Source of the DNA: Closterium sp. Naga37s-1
Taxonomy: Eukaryota; Streptophyta; Zygnematophyceae; Desmidiales; Closteriaceae
DNA: 64,000 nucleotides
NCBI GenBank assembly: GCA_947471745.1
Contig: CANJKZ010000774.1
Span: 496,001-560,000 of the forward strand
Direction: 5' to 3'
Each line of letters starts with the position of its first letter. Positions within the stretch are counted from its first letter, which is position 1. The notes beneath the pieces were generated by a model. The model was not told the DNA's origin. It worked only from the letters and a program-made list of their open reading frames with translations, and ran no database searches. Of the stretch, positions 32,747 to 43,552 are shown piece by piece. A program made the translations under genes and the position numbers.

Positions 32747-35700
32747 GTCGCGTGACGCTGCAGCCTGCATCGCCCTTAGCAGCCTCCTCCCTGAGTCTGA
32801 GGAGGCCCACTTCACTCAGGTTGGCTAGTGAGTTCCTGACTGCGATCAAGGCCCGCTACGCTACTCCCACCACTGTCTCTCTTGTTCGCCTGTTCCTCCC
32901 GTACCTGTTTCCTGACCTCGCCTCGTTTGAGCGCTCTGCTGACTTGATCGCTCACCTGCGCTCGCTCGATTATAGCTACCGCGCTGCCTGCACTGACGCA
33001 CGGCTTGCACTGCTCCCTCCCCCTATGGCGATTACTATCTATTTCATCGCCACTAGCCTCCCTGACCGCCTTGCCTCGGTTCGTGACGCGCTTCTTCTGA
33101 AGTACCCTAGCAAGCTCACTATCGAGGTCCTTGAGTCTGCCCTCAAGGACGTCGAGAGCAACCTCCGATCGGTAGCCTCCACCTCTAGTGTTGTGCCCCC
33201 TCCACTGTTTCACAAATGCATTGTCCCTCAGCTGCCTACCTTTACTGCCTCCCTCGCCACTGCCGCTACTGACGTGACCGCAGCTGCTGTTACGAATTCT
33301 TCGCGGTCTAGGGGTAGGAGTGGCAGGAGGGGCGGTCAGGGTGTGGGCGGAGGCGGCGGTGGCTGGAGTACAGAGGTTGGAGGAGCCACTCGTGCAGCGG
33401 CTAGTGACTCCCCTGCTGCAGCTGGTGGAGGTGACACTCGGGTTCGTCAGGCACCTGCTGGTCCACCAGCTGCAGATGCTAGAGTGGCAGCTTAGTACTT
33501 GACTCACCGGCAGCAGCAGCAGCAGCCACTCCTCTCAAAGCAGCCACAGTAGCAGCAGCGGCAGCAGCAGACTCCGGGACAGGGGTCCGGACCGCGTCAG
33601 CCGTTGCGTGGTGCCATCCACCCTCCCTACACCTATCTCGTTCAGACAGGTGCTCGCCGAGGCCTCCCCTATGGCCGCACCCACCCACCGGGTCAGTGCT
33701 TTTCTCAGCTCACAGACACACTTCGTGCGGCCTACGGCGTTGGCGGCCCAGCCCCTGACTGGCTTCCCCTTGTTCATACGTACGGCCCCGCTCTGTGGGG
33801 CATGTCGGCTTCTTAGTTGCTTGATCTCTTAGGAACTCCTCATGCTATGTATGCTGTTGTTGACTCTAGTGCTTCTCACTCTGTTTACTCGAGTGTTATT
33901 AGCTTAGGTGCTAGTGTTGCTGAGGTACGTGTTGCTAGCGTAGGTACTTGTGTAGACACTATTCTAGGAGCTGCTCCGGAGGACACTTCGCTGTCTTTCA
34001 CTCTGGACTCAGGAGCTTCGCATTGTTTCTTCCGCGACCACACGACGCTTACTCTGCTTCCTGCGCTGGTCTCTGTAGCACTGGCTGATCCCACTTCGGG
34101 ACCAGTCACTGCTCGCTACACTACAACGCTCCCGTGCCCAGCAGTTCCCTCGGGTTTCCTGACGGGCTTCCACGTCCCCTCGTTCTCCAGGAACTTGGTG
34201 GGTGTGAGGCCGCTCGTGATTAGTCACGTGGGTGTGTGGATTGAGCCTTCTGGCGAGACTACGGTTCGTGTCGACGGGGACACGTACGCGCCTCTGGCCA
34301 CCTTTACTGCTGAGCCGGGCTCTGGTCTCTACACACTTCACATTGGCCCTCGAGGGCAGCAGCAGCAGCAGCAGCAGCTACGTCCCCCGACCACTGTCAT
34401 TGCCCCCTGTCACCAGGTTGCCGTGTCTCACCAGTTAGCTGTGTTTGGTCAGGTTCCCGTGTCTGGTTCAGCTGTTGCGTCTTGCTCCTGCCGGTCGCTT
34501 GCTCACCCCACCGTTCTGTGGCACCACCGCTTGGGGCACCCGTCCATTCCTCGCCTGCGCGCTATGTCTAGTCAGCGTCTTGTCTTAGGCCTCCCGCGAG
34601 TCTTGCCATCGCTACCGCCTTCGCTTGCACCACCTTGCGGTCCCTGCGTCGAGGGTCGGCTGCGCGCCACCCCTCACTCCTCCTCCCTTTGTCCGGCCAC
34701 CGAGCCCTTCAAGACTCTCCACTTGGACGTCTGGGGCCCCGCTGCTCGCCCTGGCCATGAGCGAGAGAGTTTCTTTCTGGTGGTCGTTGACGACTACTCC
34801 CGCTACACCATAGTGTTCCCCCTGGCGAAGAAGTCCCATGTGACTTCTACACTGATCCGGTGGTTACTTACCACTGCGGACACTCGTGGTCGTCGTGTCA
34901 GCTATCTTCACTCTGACCGCGGGGGTGAGTTTCGCTCCGGCGTTCTCGCTGGATTAGGTCGCGAGCAGGGCATTCGGCAGTCCTGGACACTTCCAGAGTC
35001 CCCACAGCAAAATGGGGTTGCTGAGCGCCGCATAGGCTTGGTCATGGAGATTTCCCGCACCTCCTTGATTCACGCCCGTGCCCTCCATTTTCTGTGGCCC
35101 TACGCAGTTCGGTACACCGCTCACCAGTTGAACCTCTGGCCCCGTGTCTCTCGGCCAGAGGTTTCACCGACCAGTCTTTGGACCGGGTCCCCTGGTGCTG
35201 CGTCGCGTTTTCGTGTCTGGGGTTGCTTGGCACTTGTTCGCGACACCTCCGCGGACAAGATCTCGCCTTGCGCTGTTTCCTGCGTGTTCCTTGGTTTCCC
35301 AGAGGACTCCTCTGACTTCACCTTTTACCTCCCTCCCCTTCACCAGTTCTTTGACTCCCGTGATGTCCGTTTTGACGAGTCCGTCCCCTACTATGCCCGG
35401 TACCCCTGTCGAGGTCTCCCGGTTCCCCCTCCCCCTCTCTTCTTGACTTCAGCTCCCCCTCCTGCTCCCCCGGTACAGCCTCCCCCCCCTGGTCCAGCCC
35501 CGTCAAGTGTGTCCCACGCTACCCTTCCCCCCTCGGTAGCCCCTCAGGTGCAGCCTCCTTCTCCGCAGTCCTCCTCACAGCCTACTGCAAACCCTTCGGG
35601 AGCCGGTGTTCGTGGCGAGGACCCTGGAGGTGCTAGCTCTAGAAGAGTTGGAGTTGGAGCTGAGAGCGTACTTGTGCGAGGTCCTGGTTCTGGGGGTGCT

Positions 35701-35999
35701 GGAGTTGAGGCTGAGCCCGTGCCTGCAGGAGCCTCTAGTCCTCGGGGAGCTGGAGTTAGTCGAGCTGTCCCTGGGGGTGCTACGACTGAGGGTGCGTGTG
35801 CACCCACTGTGGGACCTGGAGAGTCTGGGACTAGCCGCATTGCTGCTAGTGGTGCTGACTCTGGGGGTGGTGCGACTGGTGCTTTGGAGGGCGGTCCTCG
35901 GGCTACCACCGCCCCGGACACTACTCCTCCCCCCCACCCCTACCAGACCCGGCACCAGGCCCGTGTTCGCCGTGCACGTGAGGAGCAGCTAGAGTTGGA

Positions 36000-36190
36000 G
36001 CGAGAGGAGAGAGAGTTGGAGCGGCAGCAGTTGGAGGAGCGGCAGCAGCAGCAGCAGGCGCAGCAACTGCAGCAGCAGCGGCAGCAGCAGCCGCCGCAGC
36101 AGGAGCAGCAGAAGCAACCGCATCAGCCGCAGTAGGAGCAGCCGCAGTGGCAGCCACCGCAGTAGGAGCAGTAGCAGTAGCAGCAGCAGC
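36000..36190 (+). repeat. CAG-rich stretch in linker of G
   Basis: Interrupted CAG/CCGCAG repeats encoding Gln-rich sequence near the end of the IN-RT linker. Confidence 0.8.
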
Positions 36191-38400
36191 TGCCACCTCT
36201 GCCTCCTGTCTCTGGTCTTCGGACCCTCGGTCTCCCCTCTCCTTCTCCTCCCCCCTCCCCCTCTCCCCCTGTCTACGGTCCCACGTTTCCTCCTCCTGAC
36301 TCCGCCCCAGCTGTTTTCCCCCGTTCTCAGCCTCCGTTGTCCCCTCCTCTTTCTCATGCTTGGACTTCTCGTTCTCCTCGTGCCCGTCCCTCATCCCCTG
36401 TCCCTCTCACTGACCTTCGTACTGTCCTGTTCTGTCCTAGTCCGCCTAGTTCGACGCCGTCTGTGCTTCCTTCTCCCCCTGAGTCAGCCCTCACTGCTTC
36501 CCTCTCTACTCTTGACACTGAATACTACTGCACGTTCCGTCCTGTTCTCTCTCGTGTTCTCGCCTCTCTTGTTACCGACCCCCATGCTTCTCTGTCCTCT
36601 GTCTCCGCTCTTACTGCCGCAGTCACTGAGTTTGCCTCTACTCGTTGCCTTGACTACGCCACTAGTCTTGTGGCTGCTCCTCCTACCAGCCCTCTGGCCG
36701 TCGGGGGTGAGTCTGCCCTTGGCTGTGACAACCTAGAGGACAGGCAGTTTGAGCTAGAGTTCCTGGCAGCTGCTTCCCCTCATCTCTGTGCCATGCTGCT
36801 CGCCCCTGAGGGAGACCCCGACGCCCTTGACATACCTACTCCTCGCACTTACGCTGAGGCAGTGTCAAGGCCTTGGGCCTCTCTGTGGAGAGCTACCATG
36901 GACTCAGAGATGGCCTCCTAGAGATTCACAAGCACCTACGTCGACGAGGTTTCCCCCCCTGGGGCGAACGTAGTCGATGGCATGTGGATCTTCAGGGTGA
37001 AGCGGCCACCGGGATCTCCTCCGGTCTTCAAGGCGCGCTATGTGGCTAGATGTTTCAGTCAGCGCGAGGGAGTTGACTTCTTTCAGACCTTCGCGCCTAC
37101 CCCGAAGATGACCACTCTTCGGGTGTTACTGCACGTAGCAGCACAGAGAGACTACAAGCTACACTCTCTCGACTTCTCCACTGCCTTCCTTCAGGGTAGC
37201 CTACACGAGGAGGTCTGGTTGCATCGTCCCTCTGCCTTCACTGGCACGTTCCCTCTTGGGACCTAGTGGAGGCTGAGGCGACCGGTCTACGGTCTCCGTC
37301 AGGCTCCTCGTGAGTGGCACGACACCCTTCATTCTACCCTGTCTGACCTCGGTTTCCAGCCTTCTTCTGCCAACCCGTCGATGTTTGTTCGTCGTGGCTC
37401 CATACCGTTCTTTTTATTGGTCTACGTCGACGACCTGGTTTTTGCCACTACTGACAGGGTTGCTTTGGCTAGCGTGAAGCGCGAACTGCAGAAGAGACAC
37501 ACGTGCACTGACCTTGGTGAGCTGCGCCACTATCTTGGCCTGCAGATCACCAGGGACAGAGCCGCTCGCACCATTACACTCTCACAGTCACGCATGGTGC
37601 AGCAGGTCCTTCAGCGGTTTGAGTTTCAGCACTCCACAGTACAGCGCACACCTTTTGCAGTTGACCACAGACTCACTAGACCCTTTCCTGACGAGCCGTT
37701 TGAGCCTAATGGTCCCCACGCAGAGCTTGTGGGCTGCCTCATGTACCTGATGACTTGTACTCGCCCGGACCTCGCCTTCCCTCTCAGCATCCTTGCTCGC
37801 TTTGTTGCACCAGGGAGACACCGTCTAGTTCACTGGACAGCTGCTGTGAGGGTGGCGAAGTACCTAGCGACGACATCAGGCGTGGGGCTGGTTCTTGGAG
37901 GGAGACAATCTGCCGTACTTACTGGACACTGTGACTCTTCTTACGCTGACGCCACCGAGACTCACAGGACTACTCAGGGGTACTGCTTCAGCCTGGACTC
38001 TGGAGCTGTTTCGTGGAGGTCCACGCGTTCCTCCTCGGTCTCGACCTCTACCGCTGAGGCTGAGATCTGCGCTAGAGCCATGGGTGCACAGGAGCTGTGT
38101 TGGTTGACTTTCTTGCTCACCGACCTTGGTGAGCGGCCGAACTCTGCACCGACCTTGTTCACTGACAACAAGGCGTCGATTCTCCTCTATCGAGAGCCGC
38201 GACTGGAGAGCAGGGTGAAGCACATCAATGTCAGGTACTTTCTTCTGCGAGAGTTGCAGAGGCGCGGACAGGCTCGCTTCGACTTTGTGGAGTCCGAGGC
38301 CAACACTGCAGACATCTTCACCAAGGCCCTTCCGCCTTGTGACCACCAGAGGTGTTGTGTGCAGTTAGGTCTCATTGACTCAAGTTCTCGCCTTGCGTAG

Positions 38401-38600
38401 TCTTGAGCTCTCTGCTTGCTTTGATTGTACGCTTTATATATACCTCGGTGAACTCTTGAACTGGCCTTGTGGCACTTTTGCTTGTGCTCAGAGTGTGTGG
38501 TGACATTGTGATCCACCCTGAGCTTTGTTGCTTTGTGAGTGGTCCAGTGACCGTACGTTGTTGGCTTTGCTTGACACCCCTCACTTAGGCTATGGGGGTG
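38401..38600 (+). promoter_or_regulatory. 3' noncoding tail of G with hairpins and PPT
   Basis: TGGCC-TTGT-GGCA (38462-38474), GCTCAG...GTGG...CCAC...CTGAGC (38486-38523) and CCCC...GGGG (38577-38598) before the LTR. Same order as in H, B and D, although G belongs to another lineage. Confidence 0.65.
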
Positions 38601-38708
38601 TGTCAGATTTTTTAGTCTTAGTGATGTGTGTCATATGGGGTACAACAGTTAGGGTTAGGTTTATGTACCCCAACCAACCTTAGTGAAATGACCATTCCGT
38701 TCTTAACA
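38601..38708 (+). repeat. 3' LTR of G
   Basis: 108 bp with three mismatches to the 5' LTR, followed by GACGC at 38709-38713. Confidence 0.95.
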
Positions 38709-38713
38709 GACGC

Positions 38714-40450
38714 TGCTACGTGACTAGGATTTATGAGACGCCATGGGGTTTTCAGGAAAGGACTTATGCTGTCGCCCGGCAACAGTGTGACGGAAACGCG
38801 ATTGAGTCCATGTCTCCCTCTAGAAAATGAAGAAGATCGGCAAGATTGTGTCTCGATCAGAATGAGGGGGTCTGCATTGTCGATTTGGACCACAGCACCG
38901 CTCATTTGCATGAACTGGAATCACCAGTTCAAGAATCTTACGTCGGAGTTTTTTGGGACATTGAGAATTTAGCCATTCCAAGCAAACACAGCACTCGATG
39001 CATTGTTCGTCAACTAAAAAAAAATGGTCTTTCGTATGGAGAAATTAATCAATTTACGGCTTATGGGAAACAGGGAAAAATCTGCTCACGTGCACGCGAA
39101 CTGCCAGCATACGGTGTGAACTTCGTCAACGTTTCATCAGGAAAGGATATGGCAGAAAAGGTTATAATTCTGGACTGTGTTTCGTTTTCGACACGAAAGG
39201 TCGACTCAGCAAGAACCTAGTTAACAAGAAGGGGATTTCAACGAGAGAACAGTCAAAGTGCAAGTATGATCTTTCATGACCTTTCTGCAGGTATGATCTT
39301 TCATGACCTTTCTTGGAAAGAGGTGTACTGACGATGCGTTCAATCTCAGGTTGGCTCGCTCATGCGTGGTGCTTATCACCGTCGACTCTGGCTTCGCTCC
39401 TCTTATATCCATACTCCTTTCTCGACATGTCACGGCTGCCATTATCACCAGACTACAGGGATCATTGTATTGCAGACCGAAGCCGCATCCGTCATCAAAA
39501 TCTTTGCTACAATCGGGAGCTGACATTCATGAGTGGGATCGGGTGGTTTCATCCGAGTCTACAAACTCCTCTGTTCCGTCCACATCAGGGCCCCCCTCGG
39601 CAGGCATGGATGATGCCGGTGCTTTGCGTGGATGTGACCCAGCAATTCATTGTGTTGCAGAGCTTTCGTGGAGTGCTGTCAAGGAGCGTGCTTAGCAGGG
39701 GTTAACAAACGAGAGCTTTACTCGAAGTGTCCTAAAGTACCAAGTGATGACTGTGCTTGCGGCTCATGGTCCTCTCTGCCTTGAGAAATTTCTCCAGGCC
39801 TTTGCCATTCTTATGGGCAAGCAATTTCAGCTGAAGGATTTCGGATTGAGACGCATGAAAAATCTTGGGGATGTCCTTCCTGGTGTGGTGCAGCTGAATA
39901 CAGCATGGTCACTATCCAACTGACACAACATTTCTCAACAGCGGAGCTTGTGCCTTGTTTCCTCACCGCATAATCTAAGAACCCTTGGGTTCATTCAGTC
40001 AAGATTGAGGCTGCTTGTGCACAAAGAACTGGCAGCACTCGTGGCATAAAAGGGCAAGCGCTGGTTGTGTTTACAGGTGCTTCAGACGAGAGTAGAAGAA
40101 AGTCATGGCCGGCCTCTTGATTCTGTTCTGACCAAGCATGGATTTGGAGGTGAAGGGGAGATGACTTTGGACTGGAGGTTCGTGGCAATGCTTCAGGATA
40201 TGCCTGATGTTGTTCATGGCAATCAAACAAGGCAGGGCATTTGTATGTCAAGCTTTCTGGATGGACAGGGGGAGATCAGTTGGTCAAAGCTTGGGTGTTT
40301 CAAAATCCAATGTGGGATGGATCTGTGTATGCAGAGTGTTAGCTACAGGCCAGGCCCCCGTACCTATAAACCGAAACACCTTGACTTCACCCCTTTCTGT
40401 ATCGTGCATGTACAGTCACGTTTCACCTGAAAGCGAAACATTTCAGGGGC
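38714..40450 (+). pseudogene. Degenerate NYN-LOTUS paralogue
   Basis: Same architecture as the 4330-6163 gene at roughly half the residues identical. NYN first half at about 38900-39180 (YVGVFWDIENLAIP, AEKVIILD). An intron ends CTCAG at 39349, in the same place and phase as in the intact copy. NYN second half follows (SCVVLITVDSGF, GADIHEWDRV to about 39560), then LOTUS 1 at about 39735-39910 (GKQFQLKDFGLRRMKNL) and LOTUS 2 at about 40000-40260. Disabled: frame change near 39175, frame change between about 39690 and 39730, stop near 39924 and stop near 40048. No 25-aa repeat array. Element G sits just upstream and E just downstream. Catalytic Asp positions are still readable, so decay may be moderate in age. 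Confidence 0.75.
39254..39310. repeat. 27-bp tandem duplication in the pseudogene intron
   Basis: Two copies of gtatgatctttcatgacctt-type sequence in the intron of the degenerate NYN-LOTUS copy. Confidence 0.85.
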
Positions 40451-40499
40451 GCTGTGTCAAACTACGGTACTAGTTTATGTTTGTGTTAGATATGCTAGT

Positions 40500-42150
40500 A
40501 GAAGCGCGCGTGACCCCAGCAGTATGCCTAGGCAGCAGCGTGCGTTACTGTAGCAGCACGCCTAGGCAGCAGCTCGGACTGCTGCATCGTGCCTCAGGCC
40601 ACGCATTACCGTGCATAGCAGCGCTCGCACACGGGCAGTGCCGCACAGCCGCGATTGCACACCTACATGCGCACAGCCGCACGCGCAGCACCTGTCGCGC
40701 GCACAGCCACAGCCGCACACGCAGGAGCAGCCGCACGCACAGCAGCAGCAGCACACCCACATGCACAGCAGCAGCTACGCACACAACAACTGCCGAGCAC
40801 GCGACTGCCATAGCCTGCCCGCTGCCCCTCCTAGCCGCCCACAACTACAACTGAGAGCATCACAGCACCTACTGCTGCCTACATAACGCACGCAGCAGCG
40901 CACTGCTGCATTGCACGCAGCAGCTCCAGCTCACAGCCGCGCACGGTTGCGCCCAGTGCAGTCCACCCACTCGCCCGTAGCTGCCCACAGCCCCTCCCAG
41001 TCGCCCACAGCACCTCCTAGCTACCTACAGCCCCTCTTAGCCGCCCACAGCCCCTCCTAGCCGCCTACAGCCCCTCCCAACCGCCCACAGCCTCTCCCAA
41101 CCACCTACAGCCCCTCCCAGCCGCCCACAGCTCCTCTCGGCAACAATAGCTGCGCACATAGCAGCCACCGCACACGCAACTGCCGCTGTTGCCACCGCCA
41201 GACATCAGTAGTGCCAGTAGCACCAGCAGCACCAGCCACAAGCAGTGCTAGCCCCACCCCACCCTACCAGTGCCCATTGCCTCGTGCACACCTCCTGCCA
41301 TTGGCACCCCTAGCAGCGGCGGGTGCGGCTAATCACTTTTCCTGTCGTTGTTTCGGTTTTGTGCCTCGACTGTCCTTGCCTAGCTGACCGTTCGTAGGCT
41401 GGTGTTTCTTCGTCTATAGTTCCTAGTCTCGCTCCAGCAGCTCTTAGCTCCAGCCGTGTCTCGCTCTAGCTGTTCCTAGCTCCGGTGATTTCTTGCTCTA
41501 GCGGTTTCTAGCTCCAGCCGTTTCTTGCTCGAGCTGTTCCTAGCTCCAGCCGCTTCTAGCTCCAACCGTTACTCTCTCCAGTCGCTCCTCGCTCCAGCCG
41601 CTCCTAGCGCCAGCAGCTCCTAGCCTGGCGTTTCTAGCTCTAGCCATGTCTCACTCCATTCCTCGTCCCGGCTGTGTCTAGCTCCAGCCACTCCTCGCTC
41701 CAACCGCTCCTAGCTCCAGCCGCTCCTAGCTCTAGGTGCTCCTCGCTCTAACTGTTCCTAGCTCTAGCGTGTCTAGTTGCACCCACTCCTAGCTCCAACT
41801 GCTCCTAGCTCCAGACGCTCCTTGCTCTGTCCATTCCTAGCTCCAGTCGCTCCTCGCTCCAGCCGCTCCTACCGCCAGCAATTCCTAGCCTGTCGTTTCT
41901 AGCTCTAGCCGTATCTCACTCCAGCCATTCCTCGTTCCGACCGTGTCTAGCTCCAGCCACTCCGCGCTCCAGCCGCTCCTAGCTCCGGCCGCTCTTAGCT
42001 TCAGCTGCGCCTCGTTCCAACTGTTCCCCAGCTATGGCGTGTCTAGTTGCAGCCACTCCTAGCTCCAGCAGCTCCTAGCTCCAGACGCTCCTTGCTCCGG
42101 TCGTGTCGAGCTTCAGCTGTTCCTAGCTTGCCGCTCCTATGCCCAGCTAG
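40500..42150 (+). repeat. Leader repeats of E
   Basis: 40500-40920 is GCAC/GCAG-rich. 40960-41140 repeats cccacagcccctcctagccg. 41400-42120 repeats ctagctccagccgctcctcg-type 18-20-bp units. No reliable frame. The third type matches the leader of F (about 59050-59620), tying E and F to one family. Confidence 0.85.
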
Positions 42151-43196
42151 CCTTTACCATGACGTCCACTAGAGTTTAGCAGCAGCAGGGTCAGCAGCAG
42201 CAGGGTCAGCAGCAGCGGCAGTTTCAGGATTGGGAACCTCGGCAGCAGTGGCGCCCTCAGCAGCAGTGGCGCCCTCAGCAGCAGTGGGGGTCTGGTGGTA
42301 CGGGTAGCGTCGGCTGCAACATCGGCCCGGACAGCTGGGGGGCTCGTCACGGTGGCCGCGACGTCGGCCCCAGTCGGTACCGGATCCTGACTAGCCTTGG
42401 TGCTGGCACTACCTGCAGGTGTCCTGACCACTCTACATTCCGCTGCTTTAGTCGCCTCGACGACCTCTACAGTTAGCATTTCAGGCCTTACTCAACTCCC
42501 CTTTGCTGGCCTGATCTGCTTTGCGATGGTTTGCCTTTGTTTGATGTGTCCATGGATCATATTCACTCTGTTCTGTTTCCTGGTGCCTCAAGTACTGTCG
42601 GACCTGCTCGCCTGCATGTACCTAGCTTAGGACTTTTGTCTGTTGCTAGTGTACGTACTGGTGTTTCTATTGTAGGTGCTTGTGTAGTTACCAGCCCAGG
42701 TGTGATGACTAGTGACGCGTCTCTGTCCTTCAAGCTTGACCGCGGCGCGTCCCAATGCTTCTTCCGCGACCACGCCACTGTCACACCACTTCTGGCACCA
42801 GTCTTTGTAGCTTTGGCTGATCTCACTTCTGGACCAGCAAACGCTCGCAGTTCTACCAGCTCCTGTGTCGGGCCGTCCCCTCTGGTTCCCTCGTCGGTCT
42901 TCACATCCCCTCGTTCTCTAGAAAATAGGTGGGTATGGTCATGGAGATCGCCCATTTTCAGTGGCCCTACATGGTTTGCTACGCCGCCCACCAGCTGAAC
43001 CCCAGGTCGCGTGTCTTTCGCCCAATGGTTTCCCCGACCCGTCTTTGGACTAGATCTCATGGTGTTGCGTCGGAGTTACGTGTCTAGGGCTGCCTTGCGT
43101 TTTGTCCACGATGCCTCAGCGGACAAGCTCTCGGCTTGCATCCACTCCTGTGTCTTCCTTGGTTTCTCGATCACCCCGCCTGACTTTGTCATATAC

Positions 43197-43327
43197 TGTC
43201 AAGATAACAAACGAGAATGAAATGAACTAGCAGCAGGATGAGTACAAGTACTAACCCTGAGTTGTGTTGTACCCTATATGGGCTACCCCACTACAGACTA
43301 CACAATGTGCAGCATATAAGTTTGACA
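43197..43327 (-). repeat. 3' LTR of D
   Basis: 131 bp; in minus orientation TGTCAAACTT...TCTTGACA. Preceded on the minus strand by the polypurine-tract hairpin at 43330-43350. Hairpin GGGTACAA/TTGTACTC, with one wobble pair. Confidence 0.94.
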
Positions 43328-43552
43328 CACCCCCATAGGCAAAGTGGGGGAGAACAAGTGGTCACAAGACCAGTCAAAAAAGCAAAGCAAGCTCAGGGTG
43401 GATCACAAAGTCACCACACAGTCTGAGCACAAGCAAAGGGCCACAAGGCCAGTTCACATGCAGATTTATATAAAGAGAACAAACAATACAGTGATCATAC
43501 CCTAGCAAGTGCAAGCATGCAGGTATATATATAGATCACAGTACAAACAGAG
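43328..43552 (-). promoter_or_regulatory. 3' noncoding tail of D with hairpin block and PPT
   Basis: Minus-strand block in plus coordinates: CCCCCA...TGGGGG 43330-43350, GCTCAG...CTGAGC 43391-43428, GGCC-ACAA-GGCC 43439-43450. Mirrors the tails of H and B almost base for base. Confidence 0.7.

Larger units (their letters stand above)
32374..38400 (+). pseudogene. gag-pol of element G
   Basis: Gag starts MATPRVLRFDDEVRML and keeps the LFLPYLFPDLASF block of the other elements. Protease LDSGASHCFF, GAG-pre-integrase WHHRLGHPS, integrase LHSDRGGEF and SPQQNGVAERR, then a linker with Gly-rich and Gln-rich parts. RT VYVDDLVF and RNase H (TAEAEICARAMGAQE, FTDNKASILL) end the block. The zinc-knuckle-like motif is less complete than in A, B and D. 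Fossil, about six or more breaks plus the solo LTR insertion. Confidence 0.88.
31655..38708 (+). mobile_element. Copia LTR retrotransposon G
   Basis: LTRs 31655-31762 and 38601-38708, 108 bp each with 3 mismatches by eye (about 2.8%). Both flanks carry GACGC (31650-31654, 38709-38713). Primer-binding site from 31763 (TGGTATCACC). Parts: leader to 32373, gag about 32374-33800, protease about 34000-34050, integrase about 34490-35400, linker about 35400-36350, RT about 36900-37600, RNase H about 37900-38350, hairpin tail and polypurine tract to 38600. A solo LTR (32615-32746) lies in gag. A distinct lineage from A-D. Broken, about six or more breaks. Confidence 0.95.
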
